A model generated the notes under the pieces. It was given only the letters and a program-made list of their open reading frames with translations. It did no database searches and was not told the DNA's origin. This document shows, piece after piece, positions 1 to 9,180 of a stretch of 64,000 nucleotides of DNA. The DNA lies in assembly GCF_017310035.1 (NCBI RefSeq), contig NZ_CP022296.1:2480001-2544000 (forward strand), written 5' to 3'. Source of the stretch: Nocardioides sp. S5. GTDB lineage: Bacteria; Actinomycetota; Actinomycetes; Propionibacteriales; Nocardioidaceae. Numbering within the stretch: position 1 is the stretch's first letter; the number at the start of each line of letters is the position of its first letter. The position numbers and the translations under genes are program-made.

Positions 1-72
1 CCGCCCTAGTCTGGCCCCCACACCTGGGGCGAGACACAGGACCGAGACGGTCCCGGCGGGGGAATGACACAG

Positions 73-1554
73 ATGCGTTCGTGGGCACAGTCGGTGACGG
101 CTGCACTCCTCGTGGTGCTCGTCGCCACCCTCGCGACCGTGACGGCCTCCGACGGCGACGCGCGCGGCTCCGAGTCGGTGCGCATGGTCCAGACGACGCA
201 GGCGCCCGGTGCCGTCGCACGCCCCAACATCGTGTTCGTCCTCACCGACGACATGCGCGACGACGACCTCGACCACATGCCGATCACGCGCCGCCTCCTC
301 GCGGACCAGGGCATGGAGTTCACCGACGCCATCTCGCCGCACCCGCTGTGCTGCCCGGCGCGGGCGCAGCTGGCCACCGGGCAGTACGCGCAGAACAACG
401 GCGTGCAGCACAACCGCGGCGTGCACGGCGGGTTCAGCGCGCTCGACCCCACGCAGGAGGCCAGCTCGTGGTTCCGCGACAGCGGTTACCGCACCGGGTT
501 CGTGGGCAAGTTCCTCAACGGCTACCACCCCGGTGACGCCCGCCCGGCCGGTTGGACCCACTGGAACGCCCTCACCCGCGGCGTCTACGACTACGTCGAC
601 TTCACGATGAGTGGCGACGGCGACCCCGAGCGGTTCACCGACAGCTACGTCACCTCGGTCATCGAGGAGCGCACCAACTCCGACATCCGGGAGTTCGCCG
701 CCAGCGGCGACCCGTTCGTCGTCTACGCCTGGCACCTGGCCCCCCACTACCGGATCGCCGCCGAAGGGGGGCGCGGCCTGCCACCCGCCGAGCCCCAGGA
801 CCGCGACCTGTTCACCGACCAGCGGCCCTCGGCCTTCGACTCCCCCGCCTTCAACGAGACCGACGTGAGCGACCAGCCGGCCTACCTGCGTCGGCTCGCC
901 CCGGTCTCCCGCGCAGAGGTCGCCGAGGAGAACACGGCCCGGCTCCGCTCGCTCCAGTCCGTGGACCGCGCCGTCGGATCCCTGGTGCGGACCCTCGAGG
1001 AGCAGGGCGTCCTCGACGACACCTACGTCGTGTTCACCTCCGACAACGGCTACTCGCTCGGCGAGCACCGCTTCGTCGGCAAGGACGTGCTCACCGACGA
1101 GGCCCTCCAGGTGCCGCTGCTCGTGCGCGGGCCCGGCATCGAGTCCGGCTCCACCTCCTCGTTGCCGGTGACCCTCGTCGACCTGCCTGCCACCTTCGCC
1201 GCGCTGACCGACGTGGCCCCGCAGTGGCTCGTCGACGGCACCTCGCTCGCGCCGACGCTGCGCGGGGAGGAACAGACCTTCCGCGACACCACCCTCATCC
1301 AGACCGGCCGCACCCTCGGGGACGGGTGGTCGCACCGCGGCGTACGCACCGAGCGCTACCTCTACGGCACCGACGGCGTGGACGCGTTCCTCTACGACCG
1401 GCTGCTCGACCCCGACGAGACGGTGAACCTCGTCGACGACCCGGACTACGCCGGGGCCCGGGCCGCGCTCGAGCTGAGGCGCACCGACCTGGTCGGTTGC
1501 GCGGGCTGGACCTGCAACCAGGTCTTCGGACCCGTGCCCGCCCCGTCCTCCTGA
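73..1554 (+). CDS. Secreted sulfatase
   Basis: Alkaline-phosphatase-fold sulfatase, expected to hydrolyse a sulfate ester outside the membrane. A signal peptide (Arg, then a run of Leu/Val/Ala ending near TVTA) precedes the domain, which opens with RPNIVFVLTDDM (metal-binding Asp pair). The sulfatase signature C-C-P-A-R lies about 32 residues later; its first Cys is the one converted to formylglycine. DNGYSLGEH supplies later metal and substrate residues. The substrate cannot be read from the sequence. An in-frame ATG at 64 is almost touching the GGCGGGGGA ribosome site, so the ATG at 73 has better spacing. Full length for the family. The dehydratase gene follows after 32 bp on the same strand. 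Confidence 0.9.
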   Translation: MRSWAQSVTAALLVVLVATLATVTASDGDARGSESVRMVQTTQAPGAVARPNIVFVLTDDMRDDDLDHMPITRRLLADQGMEFTDAISPHPLCCPARAQLATGQYAQNNGVQHNRGVHGGFSALDPTQEASSWFRDSGYRTGFVGKFLNGYHPGDARPAGWTHWNALTRGVYDYVDFTMSGDGDPERFTDSYVTSVIEERTNSDIREFAASGDPFVVYAWHLAPHYRIAAEGGRGLPPAEPQDRDLFTDQRPSAFDSPAFNETDVSDQPAYLRRLAPVSRAEVAEENTARLRSLQSVDRAVGSLVRTLEEQGVLDDTYVVFTSDNGYSLGEHRFVGKDVLTDEALQVPLLVRGPGIESGSTSSLPVTLVDLPATFAALTDVAPQWLVDGTSLAPTLRGEEQTFRDTTLIQTGRTLGDGWSHRGVRTERYLYGTDGVDAFLYDRLLDPDETVNLVDDPDYAGARAALELRRTDLVGCAGWTCNQVFGPVPAPSS

Positions 1555-1586
1555 TCCGATCCGGTGACGACCCGGATACTGGTGCT

Positions 1587-2513
1587 GTGACGATCACCCG
1601 CGACGACGTCCTGGGCGCCCGCGAGCGGATCGCCGGCCGCGTGCGCCGCACTCCCCTGCTGGCACCGTCGGACTCCGATGGCCTGTGGCTCAAGTGCGAG
1701 TTCCTCCAGCACTGCGGAGTCTTCAAGACCCGCGGGGCGTTCAACCGCCAGCTCGCGGCGATCGAGCGCGGCGAGCTCGGCGACGCCGGCGTGGTGGTGG
1801 CGTCCGGGGGCAACGCCGGCCTGGCCCAGGCGTACGCCGCCCGGGAGCTCGGCGTCCGCGCGACGGTGTTCGTCCCGGAGACCGCACCGGTGGTGAAGGT
1901 CGAGCGCATCCGGCGCTACGGCGCGGACGTACGCCTGGCCGGCACGGAGTACGCCGAGGCGCAGCAGGCCGCGCTGGCGTTCGCCCGGGAGGCCGGAGCG
2001 GCGTACGCCCACGCCTACGACCAGCCCGAGGTCGCTGCCGGCGCCGGCACCCTCGCCGAGGAGGTCCTCGACGAAGAGCCGGGCATCGACACCATCGTGG
2101 TGGCGGTCGGCGGCGGCGGGCTCTACGCCGGCGTCGCCGCCTCGGTGCGGGGACGGGCGCGGGTCGTCGCCGTCGAGCCGCGACGGATCCCGACGCTCCA
2201 CGACGCCATCGCGGCCGGTCGACCCGTCGACGTCGAGGTCTCCGGCGTCGCGGCCGACTCGCTGGGCGCCCGGCGCGTCGGGGAGCTGGCGCTCGCTGCG
2301 ACGCGGCTCGAGGCCCCGGTGTCGGTGCTGGTGGACGACGGTGACATCGTCGCCGCGCGCGACCACCTCTGGCAGCGCTACCGCATCGCCTCCGAGCACG
2401 GCGCCGCCGCAGCGCTGGCGGCGCTGCTCTCGGGCGCCTACGTGCCGGCTCCCGGCGAACGGGTGGCCGTCGTGGTGTGCGGCGCCAACACCGACCTCAC
2501 CTCGTTGGCGTGA
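1587..2513 (+). CDS. Threonine/serine dehydratase-like PLP enzyme
   Basis: Fold-type II PLP enzyme of about 308 residues, related to catabolic threonine/serine dehydratases. FKTRGAFNR carries the PLP lysine, SGGNAGLAQAYA matches the SxGNHGQ phosphate loop, and VGGGGLYAG is the glycine loop. The C-terminal ACT regulatory domain of biosynthetic IlvA is absent, which fits a short catabolic or housekeeping enzyme. The GTG start is the first codon in frame after the sulfatase that yields a normal N-terminus; longer reading frames upstream overlap the sulfatase and are artefacts. It converges on the PLD-like gene with a gap of 9 bp. The exact substrate is not determined. Confidence 0.85.
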   Translation: MTITRDDVLGARERIAGRVRRTPLLAPSDSDGLWLKCEFLQHCGVFKTRGAFNRQLAAIERGELGDAGVVVASGGNAGLAQAYAARELGVRATVFVPETAPVVKVERIRRYGADVRLAGTEYAEAQQAALAFAREAGAAYAHAYDQPEVAAGAGTLAEEVLDEEPGIDTIVVAVGGGGLYAGVAASVRGRARVVAVEPRRIPTLHDAIAAGRPVDVEVSGVAADSLGARRVGELALAATRLEAPVSVLVDDGDIVAARDHLWQRYRIASEHGAAAALAALLSGAYVPAPGERVAVVVCGANTDLTSLA

Positions 2514-2522
2514 GGCACAGCC

Positions 2523-4001
2523 TCAGTCGTTCTCCCAGTACGGCCCCGGGCGGTAGGGGTCCGGCTCGATGGTCACCACGGGGCGGCGGACCGTACGCCA
2601 GACGGTGCGCGTGGAGCCGTCCTCGTCGCGCACCTGTCGCGCGACCCGGAAGTTCACGTACGTCGTGGTGTAGGCGTTGCGCGAGTTGCGCTTGTTCCTC
2701 CACTGGTAGTTGAAGTTCCTGACGTACTTGCGGGTCAGCGTCCTGCCGCGGATCGTCATCCGGACCTCGTCGTTGCCGGGGCTGAGGCTGGCCCAGTTCG
2801 CCGAACCCGTCACGACCATGTGCGTGTCGGGCCTGCCGTTGTAGTTGCCCTGGATCGCGATGTACTTCTGGTGACTGTAGACAGACAGGATCAGGTCGTC
2901 CTTGCCGTCCTTGTTGAGGTCGTAGTCGTCGTCGGGGTTGAAGTCCAGACCGGTCGACCGCAGCGGGATCCGCCCGCGCGCCGTCGGAGCGCCGATGACC
3001 CGCTTGGTGTGGTAGCCGATCAGCCCGTACATCACGCGCACCTTGCATCCCTCGGCCCACTTCTGCCGGATGGCCTCGGCGAGGTAGTCACCGCGGTTGC
3101 CGCGCATGGTGTGCATCGACACCGCGATGCGGCTGCGCGTCTGGCCGCCGGAACCGTCCGGGGTCAGGCACTGCACCTTGCCGAGCGTGTCGAGCACGAG
3201 GTCGTTCCGCGGTCCCGACGGCTTGGGGTAGGCCCAGACCGTGTGCTTGTCGACCGAGTCGTCGCACGCAACACCGTTGGCGGGCGTGCCGCAGAAGAAC
3301 TGCGGGGGCTGCCGCGTGTCGTAGTCCTTGCGCATGTCGTTGAAGAGTCCGACGAACTGCCGGAACAGCTCGTGGTCGCCGGAGGTGAAGTAGAGGTCGT
3401 TCCACTGGTGCTTGTCGGCGTTGAGCATCAGGTTGGCCGACCCGACGGCCAGCACGTCCTTCGACCGGCCCGCCCGGGAGAACGAGTAGAACTTCGTGTG
3501 CATGTTGTTGTACTGGTTCTGCTTGCTGCGGCACCCGGCGGTGCACCGGTAGATGAAGCTCGAGCGGTAGCGCTTGGCACCGATCTCCCTGCGGACCGCT
3601 CGCATCGCCCGCGTGTACTGGTGGTCGTTGAGGATCATCTGCACCTTCACGCCTCGCCGGTGAGCGGCGATGAGCGCCTTCGCGACCGGCATGCGGTCGA
3701 AGGAGTAGACCGCGATCCGGATCGTCGATCCCTTGCGCGTGTGCTTGATCGTGTCGATGACCTTCCGCTCGATGCGGAACCAGCCCTTCTTGCGGCGCGG
3801 ATCGTTGAAGAACGGGCCCTGCGGCGCCTTCCACCGCTTGCGGTCCACCTTCGCCGCCACCGAGGTCGCAGCGACCGTACGCGGCTGCGCGGCCGCCACC
3901 GCCCCACTGCTCGCGGCATCGGCTGCCGTCGCGGAGGGCACCGCCGAGAGCGGGGCCCCCAGCACCAGGCACAGGGACAGCAGGACCAACGATCTCGACA
4001 C
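2523..4001 (-). CDS. Secreted phospholipase D-like protein
   Basis: About 492 residues with two HKD-type motifs, the hallmark of the phospholipase D superfamily: H-T-K at residues 168-170 followed by GSANLM, and H-Q-K later followed by GSANW. A signal peptide (VSRSLVLLSLCLVLGAPLSA, cleavage near TATA) implies export. The GTG at 4001 was chosen because it begins this signal peptide and has AGGAAGG eight bases upstream; the frame stays open further upstream without a convincing start. The substrate (phospholipid, nucleic acid or other diester) is unknown. Homologues are common as single-copy secreted proteins in Nocardioides-like genomes (family knowledge, not searched here). Confidence 0.85.
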   Translation of the reverse strand: MSRSLVLLSLCLVLGAPLSAVPSATAADAASSGAVAAAQPRTVAATSVAAKVDRKRWKAPQGPFFNDPRRKKGWFRIERKVIDTIKHTRKGSTIRIAVYSFDRMPVAKALIAAHRRGVKVQMILNDHQYTRAMRAVRREIGAKRYRSSFIYRCTAGCRSKQNQYNNMHTKFYSFSRAGRSKDVLAVGSANLMLNADKHQWNDLYFTSGDHELFRQFVGLFNDMRKDYDTRQPPQFFCGTPANGVACDDSVDKHTVWAYPKPSGPRNDLVLDTLGKVQCLTPDGSGGQTRSRIAVSMHTMRGNRGDYLAEAIRQKWAEGCKVRVMYGLIGYHTKRVIGAPTARGRIPLRSTGLDFNPDDDYDLNKDGKDDLILSVYSHQKYIAIQGNYNGRPDTHMVVTGSANWASLSPGNDEVRMTIRGRTLTRKYVRNFNYQWRNKRNSRNAYTTTYVNFRVARQVRDEDGSTRTVWRTVRRPVVTIEPDPYRPGPYWEND

Positions 4002-4157
4002 GAATTCAGCCTTCCTGGTTGCCGCGGGCAGCAACGTTCGTCTGAGCGGATGCGGTACTACTGTCAGTGACGCCCCCCGAACCCACAAAGTTGTCGGTCC
4101 GCGCACACCCCTGCGGTGGGTCCCATCACACGGCCCCACCCCGTCAGGAGATCGCCG

Positions 4158-4427
4158 ATGTCGAGGAGAGCACCACGCCCGGGCGCGGCACTGGCATACG
4201 CGTTCGCGGCGCTCGCGGGGCTGCTCGTCGCGACCATCGTCGTCGTGAACCTGCACATCGCCCTGGGACTCGAGGAGGGCTATGCGGCCCGCCCCGCCGA
4301 CGTGCTCGAGGCATCGACGCTCCTGGCGCTGGCCGACGTCGCCCTCCTGGTCGCCGGCCCGGTGCTCGCGATCGCAATCGTCGTGCGGCAGCGCTCGGGC
4401 GACCGACGCGCAGGTCCGCGGGAATGA
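4158..4427 (+). CDS. Small two-TM membrane protein
   Basis: 89 residues with a basic N-terminus and two hydrophobic segments (AAAYAFAALAGLLVATIVVV-like at about 10-30, and a Leu/Ala/Val stretch at about 58-80). I do not recognise a family. The ATG at 4158 has TCAGGAG seven bases upstream and beats an earlier in-frame ATG at 4116 that lacks a ribosome site. It is divergent from the PLD-like gene and is the last gene before the attachment site at 4603, so it probably belongs to the chromosome. Confidence 0.6.
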   Translation: MSRRAPRPGAALAYAFAALAGLLVATIVVVNLHIALGLEEGYAARPADVLEASTLLALADVALLVAGPVLAIAIVVRQRSGDRRAGPRE

Positions 4428-4556
4428 CCCCGACCCCAGTGCGAGCGCCCATCCCCGTGGCGGTCAAGACGACGCACGACGAGGCGGAAGCTGCCCCCAC
4501 TCTGCCCCGACGTCACATGCTCGGAGCTCGACTGCGCTCCTGGGCTGTGGATGCGA

Positions 4557-4594
4557 CAGGGCCCTGACCTGCGGTTTTGCAGATCAGGGCCCTG
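4557..4594. terminator. Strong hairpin beside left att core
   Basis: Sixteen-base stem (CAGGGCCCTGACCTGC pairing with GCAGATCAGGGCCCTG, one mismatch) with loop GGTTTT, followed on + by AATTTAT. It lies just past the 3' end of the tRNA-Pro fragment, where the terminator of the original tRNA gene would be. A second hairpin of the same design sits at the same place beside the right core. Confidence 0.7.
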
Positions 4595-4602
4595 AATTTA
4601 TC

Positions 4603-4638
4603 GGTCGGGCTGACAGGATTTGAACCTGCGACCCCCTG
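4603..4638 (-). repeat. Left attachment core (tRNA-Pro 3' end fragment)
   Basis: 36 bp identical to 31286-31321 and beginning GGTCGGGCTGACAG. Read on the minus strand it is the T-arm (GCAGG-TTCAAAT-CCTGT) and the acceptor strand CAGCCCG with discriminator A of an actinobacterial tRNA-Pro. The final CCA is changed to CCG here. The bases at 4639 onward do not continue into an anticodon arm, so this is a fragment and not a functional tRNA. It is read as the outer attachment site of the island. Confidence 0.8.
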
Positions 4639-5173
4639 ACGTTGAGCAGGCACTTGGCCCCTCCTTGCGTTTGGGCGCCGAGACACCTCCTGACCTGCAG
4701 GAACACCAGCAGGGCGGGTGCGCCATCTTGCTCGGTGTAGCGCAAACAGGCCCGACATTGCCGGGGTTTACGACTAGTAAAGAGCCAGCGCGGCGGGCCT
4801 CATGGTTCCGGCACTAGGCCCGCCGCCTTCACTCCGCAACCCGCGAGTATCCGCATCGGAAGTGCATCACGCGAGTGCCCCGTCGCTTCTTCGGAATTGC
4901 CGCCGGTTCTACCGGCGCCACGTATCAGGCCACCCGGTTGGGAGGAACGCTTGAACCCTATGGGCATGGAGCCATCGAATAGGGAGAAGCGCGGATCAGA
5001 TGAGGCCGCTGCCGGTGAGCCGGTCGGTGCCGACAGGCGGACCATCCTTGAGGACCGTCTCGCCCTGGACCGCCAACCCCCCGCCTATCGCGGCGCCGGT
5101 GCATGCAGTCGTGTTGTCGAGTTCGTTAAGGCATGGACGTCGACCGAAAATGTCCAGTTTCCCGGCTGCCGGT
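4639..5173. other. Non-coding left end of the island
   Basis: No convincing gene in about 535 bp. It holds the 16-bp repeat GTTTACGACTAGTAAA (4766-4781), shared with the right end, and a 10-bp stem hairpin (CGGCGGGCCT at 4791-4800 with AGGCCCGCCG at 4816-4825). Both are plausible parts of the recombination site or a terminator. Open frames crossing this stretch show translated tRNA sequence or lack ribosome sites. Confidence 0.55.
4766..4781. repeat. 16-bp terminal repeat, left copy
   Basis: GTTTACGACTAGTAAA occurs here, 128 bp inside the left core, and again at 29840-29855, 76 bp inside the right core, in the same orientation. The sequence is itself partly palindromic (GTTTAC...GTAAAC at the right copy). 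Its position near both ends fits an arm-type binding site for the tyrosine integrase. I saw no third copy in the window. Confidence 0.6.
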
Positions 5174-5500
5174 TCAGACGAGGACCAAGACGACGACCGC
5201 TGTCGAAACAAGTCCGACGACGACAACAAGGAAGACATGGGCTCGAGGCGGTGGCGCGGGGCGACCTTCCATGATCGCCGCCTCGACCTTCCGCCAGCGA
5301 TCCCACGCGATGAAGCCAGACGTTGCCGCCGCCCCCGCGAGACAAACCGCGAGACCGCGTTCAGCGAACGCCGGCCAGGGCAGGTCAAGAGCGACCAGAC
5401 CGGCGGCCGCCGCCAGCATGCCGAGCGAGGTGCGGATCCAGGCCAAGAAGGTCCGCTCATTGGCCAATGAGTAGCGCGGATCCACGTCGCCGTCGGTCAT
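5174..5500 (-). CDS. DUF202 (YidH-type) membrane protein
   Basis: 108 residues with the DUF202 hallmark LANERTFLAWIRTSL near the N-terminus and three hydrophobic helices (about residues 22-44, 50-68 and 87-107). DUF202 proteins are small inner-membrane proteins of unproven function. Many genomes carry them in pairs, but only one copy is visible here. The ATG at 5500 has only a weak ribosome site. It lies between the left att region and the catabolic cluster and shows no obvious link to either. Confidence 0.8.
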   Translation of the reverse strand: MTDGDVDPRYSLANERTFLAWIRTSLGMLAAAAGLVALDLPWPAFAERGLAVCLAGAAATSGFIAWDRWRKVEAAIMEGRPAPPPRAHVFLVVVVGLVSTAVVVLVLV

Positions 5501-5747
5501 GTCAGCAGTCTGACATCCACGAGCATCCGACAGCTCCCCTCGAGGACCTCACCGAGGCGCCTCCGATCCGGGCCGGATCGCTGGCAGGGATCAGCGCTGG
5601 ATTTACCCACAGGTTGTAGGACTCCCGGCCCGGTGCTGGCCGCAGTCGGCACGACGACGGAGCCGCTTCCGCGCTCTCCCCCAGACCGGGTCATCAGAGC
5701 CAGGACCGGCAAGCGGCGGCGCGGTCGGTCAAAGTGGCGCCACGTGC

Positions 5748-6632
5748 CTATGCGACCACGGCTCGTCCGCGGAGGATGTCGATGAGCGAGGAGTCGTCGA
5801 GACGGCCGAGGCCCGCTCGGCGACCGGCGAGGTACAGCTGCTCGGCTGCGGAGGCCAACGGTGCCGGGTAAGCGTGGTCACGGGCCGCGCCGAGGACCAG
5901 CCCCATGTCCTTGACGAAGATGTCGAGGGCACTGCGAACCTCGTCCGAGGCGTCGTCCACCATCCGCGCGCCACGGTCGCCGAGCATGAACGAGGCCGCG
6001 GCACCGTGGCGGAGCACCTCCCACGTGCTGCCGGCGTCGAGCCCCAGGGCCTCCGCGAATGCCAGGGCTTCCGCGGCGACGGCGATGTGGACCCCGCAGA
6101 GCAGCTGGTTGACGAGCTTCACCCTCTGGCCGTCGCCGGGTACGGGGCCGACGACCGGCGCCATGCGCGCCATCGAGTCCAAGAGCGGCTGGGCGGTGGC
6201 GAGGGCGTCGGTGCTGCCGGAGACCATCATCAGCAGGTCGCCGTCCGCCGCCCGGGCCACGCCCCCCGACACCGGCGCATCGACCAGCGCGACGCCCAGC
6301 GGAGCCAGCCGCTCGGCCCACGCGAGCACAGGCCCCGGGCCGACGGTGGCCATCACCAGCACGACCGCACCAGACCGGAGCCCGGACGCCGCCCCGTAGT
6401 CGCCGAAGAGCACCGACTCTGCCTGGTCCGGCGTGGCCACCATGAGCGCCAGCACGTCGACCTCGCGGGCCGCATCGGTAGCGTCGGTCGCGGCGACGAT
6501 GCCGTCGCGGGCGGCCTCGGCCACCGCTGCGGGGTTGGTGTCGAAGGCCTTTACCGCGTGCCCCGCCCGCGCCACCACGGCCGACATCGGGCCGCCCATG
6601 GCTCCCAGTCCGATCCATCCCACTCGTGCCAT
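5748..6632 (-). CDS. NAD(P)-dependent 3-hydroxyacid dehydrogenase (HIBADH family)
   Basis: About 294 residues of the 3-hydroxyisobutyrate/tartronate-semialdehyde reductase family. The dinucleotide motif GLGAMGGPM opens the protein, DAPVSGG is the substrate loop, and GDGQRVKLVNQ contains the catalytic Lys. Family members oxidise or reduce short hydroxyacids such as glycerate/tartronate semialdehyde or L-threonate. Being next to a fused glycerate kinase/four-carbon acid sugar kinase, a tartronate-semialdehyde reductase or LtnD-like role is likely (inference). The ATG at 6632 was preferred to a GTG at 6653 because the protein then begins directly at the Rossmann fold. It is the last gene of the leftward operon. 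Confidence 0.85.
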   Translation of the reverse strand: MARVGWIGLGAMGGPMSAVVARAGHAVKAFDTNPAAVAEAARDGIVAATDATDAAREVDVLALMVATPDQAESVLFGDYGAASGLRSGAVVLVMATVGPGPVLAWAERLAPLGVALVDAPVSGGVARAADGDLLMMVSGSTDALATAQPLLDSMARMAPVVGPVPGDGQRVKLVNQLLCGVHIAVAAEALAFAEALGLDAGSTWEVLRHGAAASFMLGDRGARMVDDASDEVRSALDIFVKDMGLVLGAARDHAYPAPLASAAEQLYLAGRRAGLGRLDDSSLIDILRGRAVVA

Positions 6633-6657
6633 CTCGGTGCCGCCTCTCGTCACGGGT

Positions 6658-9165
6658 TCACGCGCCAGGTCCGGGCGCGAAGGTACCGATGACCTCGGCC
6701 AGGGTGTTCTCGTCGCCGACGTTGCCAGCGAAGACCACGTACGGGACCCCGACGGCCTCGGGCGCAGCCTCGATGGGCCGCAGGACCGACACGATTCCCG
6801 GGAAGAGCTGCCCGAGGACCTCCGCGCGCCGGATGCCGAGGCCGCGGACGGCGACGTCGTGCGAGGTGATGCCGCCCTTCGCCACGACCCACGCGGGTCG
6901 ACCGGCGAGTGCGGCCCGGGTCACCTCGACTACGGCGGTCGAGACGGCGCGCGAGATCGCGAGGCTGTCGTCGCCGCCCCCGCCGCGCACGAGCGCGCGG
7001 CTCGTGAACAGCAGGACGTCGGAGGTGGCCAGCGTCTCCGCGACCAGCACCCCAACCGCCGCGACGTGCGCGTCGCGCGAGTGGGGGTCGGTCAGGGTCG
7101 GCACGTCCAGCTCGACCTCGGCGACGCCGCCGCGCTGCTGGGCCACGACGACCTGCCGGCTGGTCAGCCCCACGTGGGAGCCGACGACCACGAGGCCGTG
7201 GCCGTGCGGGCGCTTCTCCGGCCAGATGTCGGACCGGGTCAGCGGCTCCCGGGGCTCGATACCGGCCAGCGCCCGCACGAATGACGGTCCGGTGCGACAG
7301 AGGAACGACCGGCCGGTCGCCTCGACCCGCTGGAGCGCGAGGACGACGACCTCGTAGTCGGCGTAGTCGGTCGCGTTCACCACCACGAACCCGCCGTCGG
7401 TCACACTGCCGAGGATCTCCGCGACTCGGTCGGGCCCTCCGGTCCTGATGTCGTCGAGCGAGATCGAGACGACGTCGGCCGCAGACACAGCACCGCCGCT
7501 GGCCTCGGCCACGAAGTCCTTGAGATCGGAGGATGCGTAGCCGAAGGACGCGTCGCGGGCGAACTCGCTCTCGCCGACCGGGACCACCGTGCCCCCCACC
7601 GTGGCCCGGTGCACGTCGCCGCAGGTGAAACGGCCGGCCTCGAAGTAGCCGGGAGCCAGCAGCACGCCGTCGTAGCCGCGACCGGTGACCGCCCGCCTGG
7701 CGGCGTCGATCGCGCGGACCTCGGCGATGACGTGACCACGGAGCGTGGAGTCGCTGCGGGAGACGACGTCGACCGGGAGTCCGCGCTCCTCCGCGAACCG
7801 AAAGAGTGCCTCCGCGACGCTGCGCGTCAGCCCGGCCGCTTCGTCCCCCGGCAGGCTGCGGGTGTTGGTGAGGACGAAGGCCGTCGACCCCGGCTCGGCC
7901 AGCGCTGCGGCGTACTCCGCCGGGTCCAGCACCGTGACGACGCCGACGCCGTGCACCGTCTGCGACCCGGTCGGATCGTCGTCGAGGACGGCGATCCGGC
8001 GACCGGTGGCTGCGCGACCGGCGCGAATCGCGGCGCGGACGTCGGCCGGGAGCTGCTCCCGGGCGAGCCGGCAGCCGAGCTGCTCGAGCAGCGCCGCAGC
8101 CTCGGCCATGCACCTCTCGACGTCGGGCTCGAGGTCGGCGCAGGCGTATGCCGCCTCGATCCCGGCACCGTGCAGCTGCTCGTCGTCCAGCGTCGTGCGT
8201 CCGCAGACGGCTACGACCCTCACCCCGGCGGCACGCGCTCGCCGCACCACACCCAGCGGCGCCTTGCCGTGAAGGGTCTGCTCGTCCAAGGAGCCCTCGC
8301 CGACCACGACAAGATCGGTGCCCCCGACCGCCTCGTCGAACCCGAGCATGTCGAGCATCAGGTCGATCCCCGGGCGCAGCGTCGCGCCCAGCGCTGCCAT
8401 CGCGGCGAACCCGACGCCGCCCGCGGCGCCTGCCCCCGGCCGGTCACGGTGGTCGGCGCCCGTGCACCGCGCGACGGCGTCGGCCCAGTGGGACAGGTGC
8501 GCGTCCAGCCGCTCCACGTCCTGGTCGGTCGCACCCTTCTGCGGGCCGTAAACCGCCGCGGCGCCCATGCGCCCCGTCAGGGGGTTGTCCACGTCGCAGG
8601 CGACCACGATCTCGACCCCGGGGAGCTGAGGGTGCAGGCTGCTCAGGTCGATCTCGGCGACCTGTCCCAGGCACGCGCCCCCCGATCCCAGTTCCCCGCC
8701 GTCCTCGTCACGCAGGGTGGCGCCAAGCGCCTGCAGCAGGCCGGCCCCGCCGTCGGTGCAGGCGCTGCCACCGATGGCGAGGACGATGCGGGTGACCCCG
8801 TGGTCGAGGGCCCGCGCTATGACCTCGCCGGTCCCCCGGCTGGTGGCCGTCAACGGTGCCGGCGTGCCTCCGGGCAACCGGGCCAGCCCGGAGACGTCGG
8901 CCATCTCCACGACTGCCGTCCCGTCCTTGACCGCGTACGCCGTGCGCACCGGCTCACCGGTCGGTCCCGTCGCGGTCACCTGGACGCGCTCGAAGCCGGC
9001 GCCGACGGCGGCGTCCAGGGTGCCGTCCCCGCCGTCGGCCACCGGCATGCAGCGCACGTCCGTCTCCGGGGCGTACGCCACGATCCCGCGGCTGACGGCG
9101 TCGGCAACGTCGGCTGCGGCCAGGGAGCCCTTGAACTTGTCGGGGGCGACGAGCACTCGGATCAT
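6658..9165 (-). CDS. Fused glycerate 2-kinase / four-carbon acid sugar kinase
   Basis: 835 residues in one uninterrupted frame. Residues 1 to about 375 are a GlxK/GarK-type glycerate kinase (start MIRVLVAPDKFKGSL, VADGGDGTLDA, GGSACTDGGAG, GEGSLDEQT). Residues from about 390 to the end are a DUF1537/OtnK-type four-carbon acid sugar kinase (LDDDPTGSQTVHGV, RSDSTLRGH, GSHVGLTSRQ, KGGITSHDVA). Both halves keep their hallmark motifs and family-typical length, so both may be active. They would phosphorylate glycerate and an erythronate/threonate-like acid respectively. GAGG lies six bases before the ATG. The next gene upstream (Fe-ADH) ends 15 bp away. I do not know this fusion as a common architecture. 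Confidence 0.9.
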   Translation of the reverse strand: MIRVLVAPDKFKGSLAAADVADAVSRGIVAYAPETDVRCMPVADGGDGTLDAAVGAGFERVQVTATGPTGEPVRTAYAVKDGTAVVEMADVSGLARLPGGTPAPLTATSRGTGEVIARALDHGVTRIVLAIGGSACTDGGAGLLQALGATLRDEDGGELGSGGACLGQVAEIDLSSLHPQLPGVEIVVACDVDNPLTGRMGAAAVYGPQKGATDQDVERLDAHLSHWADAVARCTGADHRDRPGAGAAGGVGFAAMAALGATLRPGIDLMLDMLGFDEAVGGTDLVVVGEGSLDEQTLHGKAPLGVVRRARAAGVRVVAVCGRTTLDDEQLHGAGIEAAYACADLEPDVERCMAEAAALLEQLGCRLAREQLPADVRAAIRAGRAATGRRIAVLDDDPTGSQTVHGVGVVTVLDPAEYAAALAEPGSTAFVLTNTRSLPGDEAAGLTRSVAEALFRFAEERGLPVDVVSRSDSTLRGHVIAEVRAIDAARRAVTGRGYDGVLLAPGYFEAGRFTCGDVHRATVGGTVVPVGESEFARDASFGYASSDLKDFVAEASGGAVSAADVVSISLDDIRTGGPDRVAEILGSVTDGGFVVVNATDYADYEVVVLALQRVEATGRSFLCRTGPSFVRALAGIEPREPLTRSDIWPEKRPHGHGLVVVGSHVGLTSRQVVVAQQRGGVAEVELDVPTLTDPHSRDAHVAAVGVLVAETLATSDVLLFTSRALVRGGGGDDSLAISRAVSTAVVEVTRAALAGRPAWVVAKGGITSHDVAVRGLGIRRAEVLGQLFPGIVSVLRPIEAAPEAVGVPYVVFAGNVGDENTLAEVIGTFAPGPGA

Positions 9166-9180
9166 CGTGTCCTCATCCCT

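Noticed and set aside
4513..4758. 81-residue minus-strand frame containing AGSNPVSPTDK
   Set aside because: That peptide is the usual false translation of a tRNA 3' end; the frame crosses the att core and has no ribosome site.
5497..5712. 71-residue frame overlapping the DUF202 start
   Set aside because: No ribosome site, no domain, low-complexity Pro/Ser/Gly; a second DUF202 gene was looked for here and not found.
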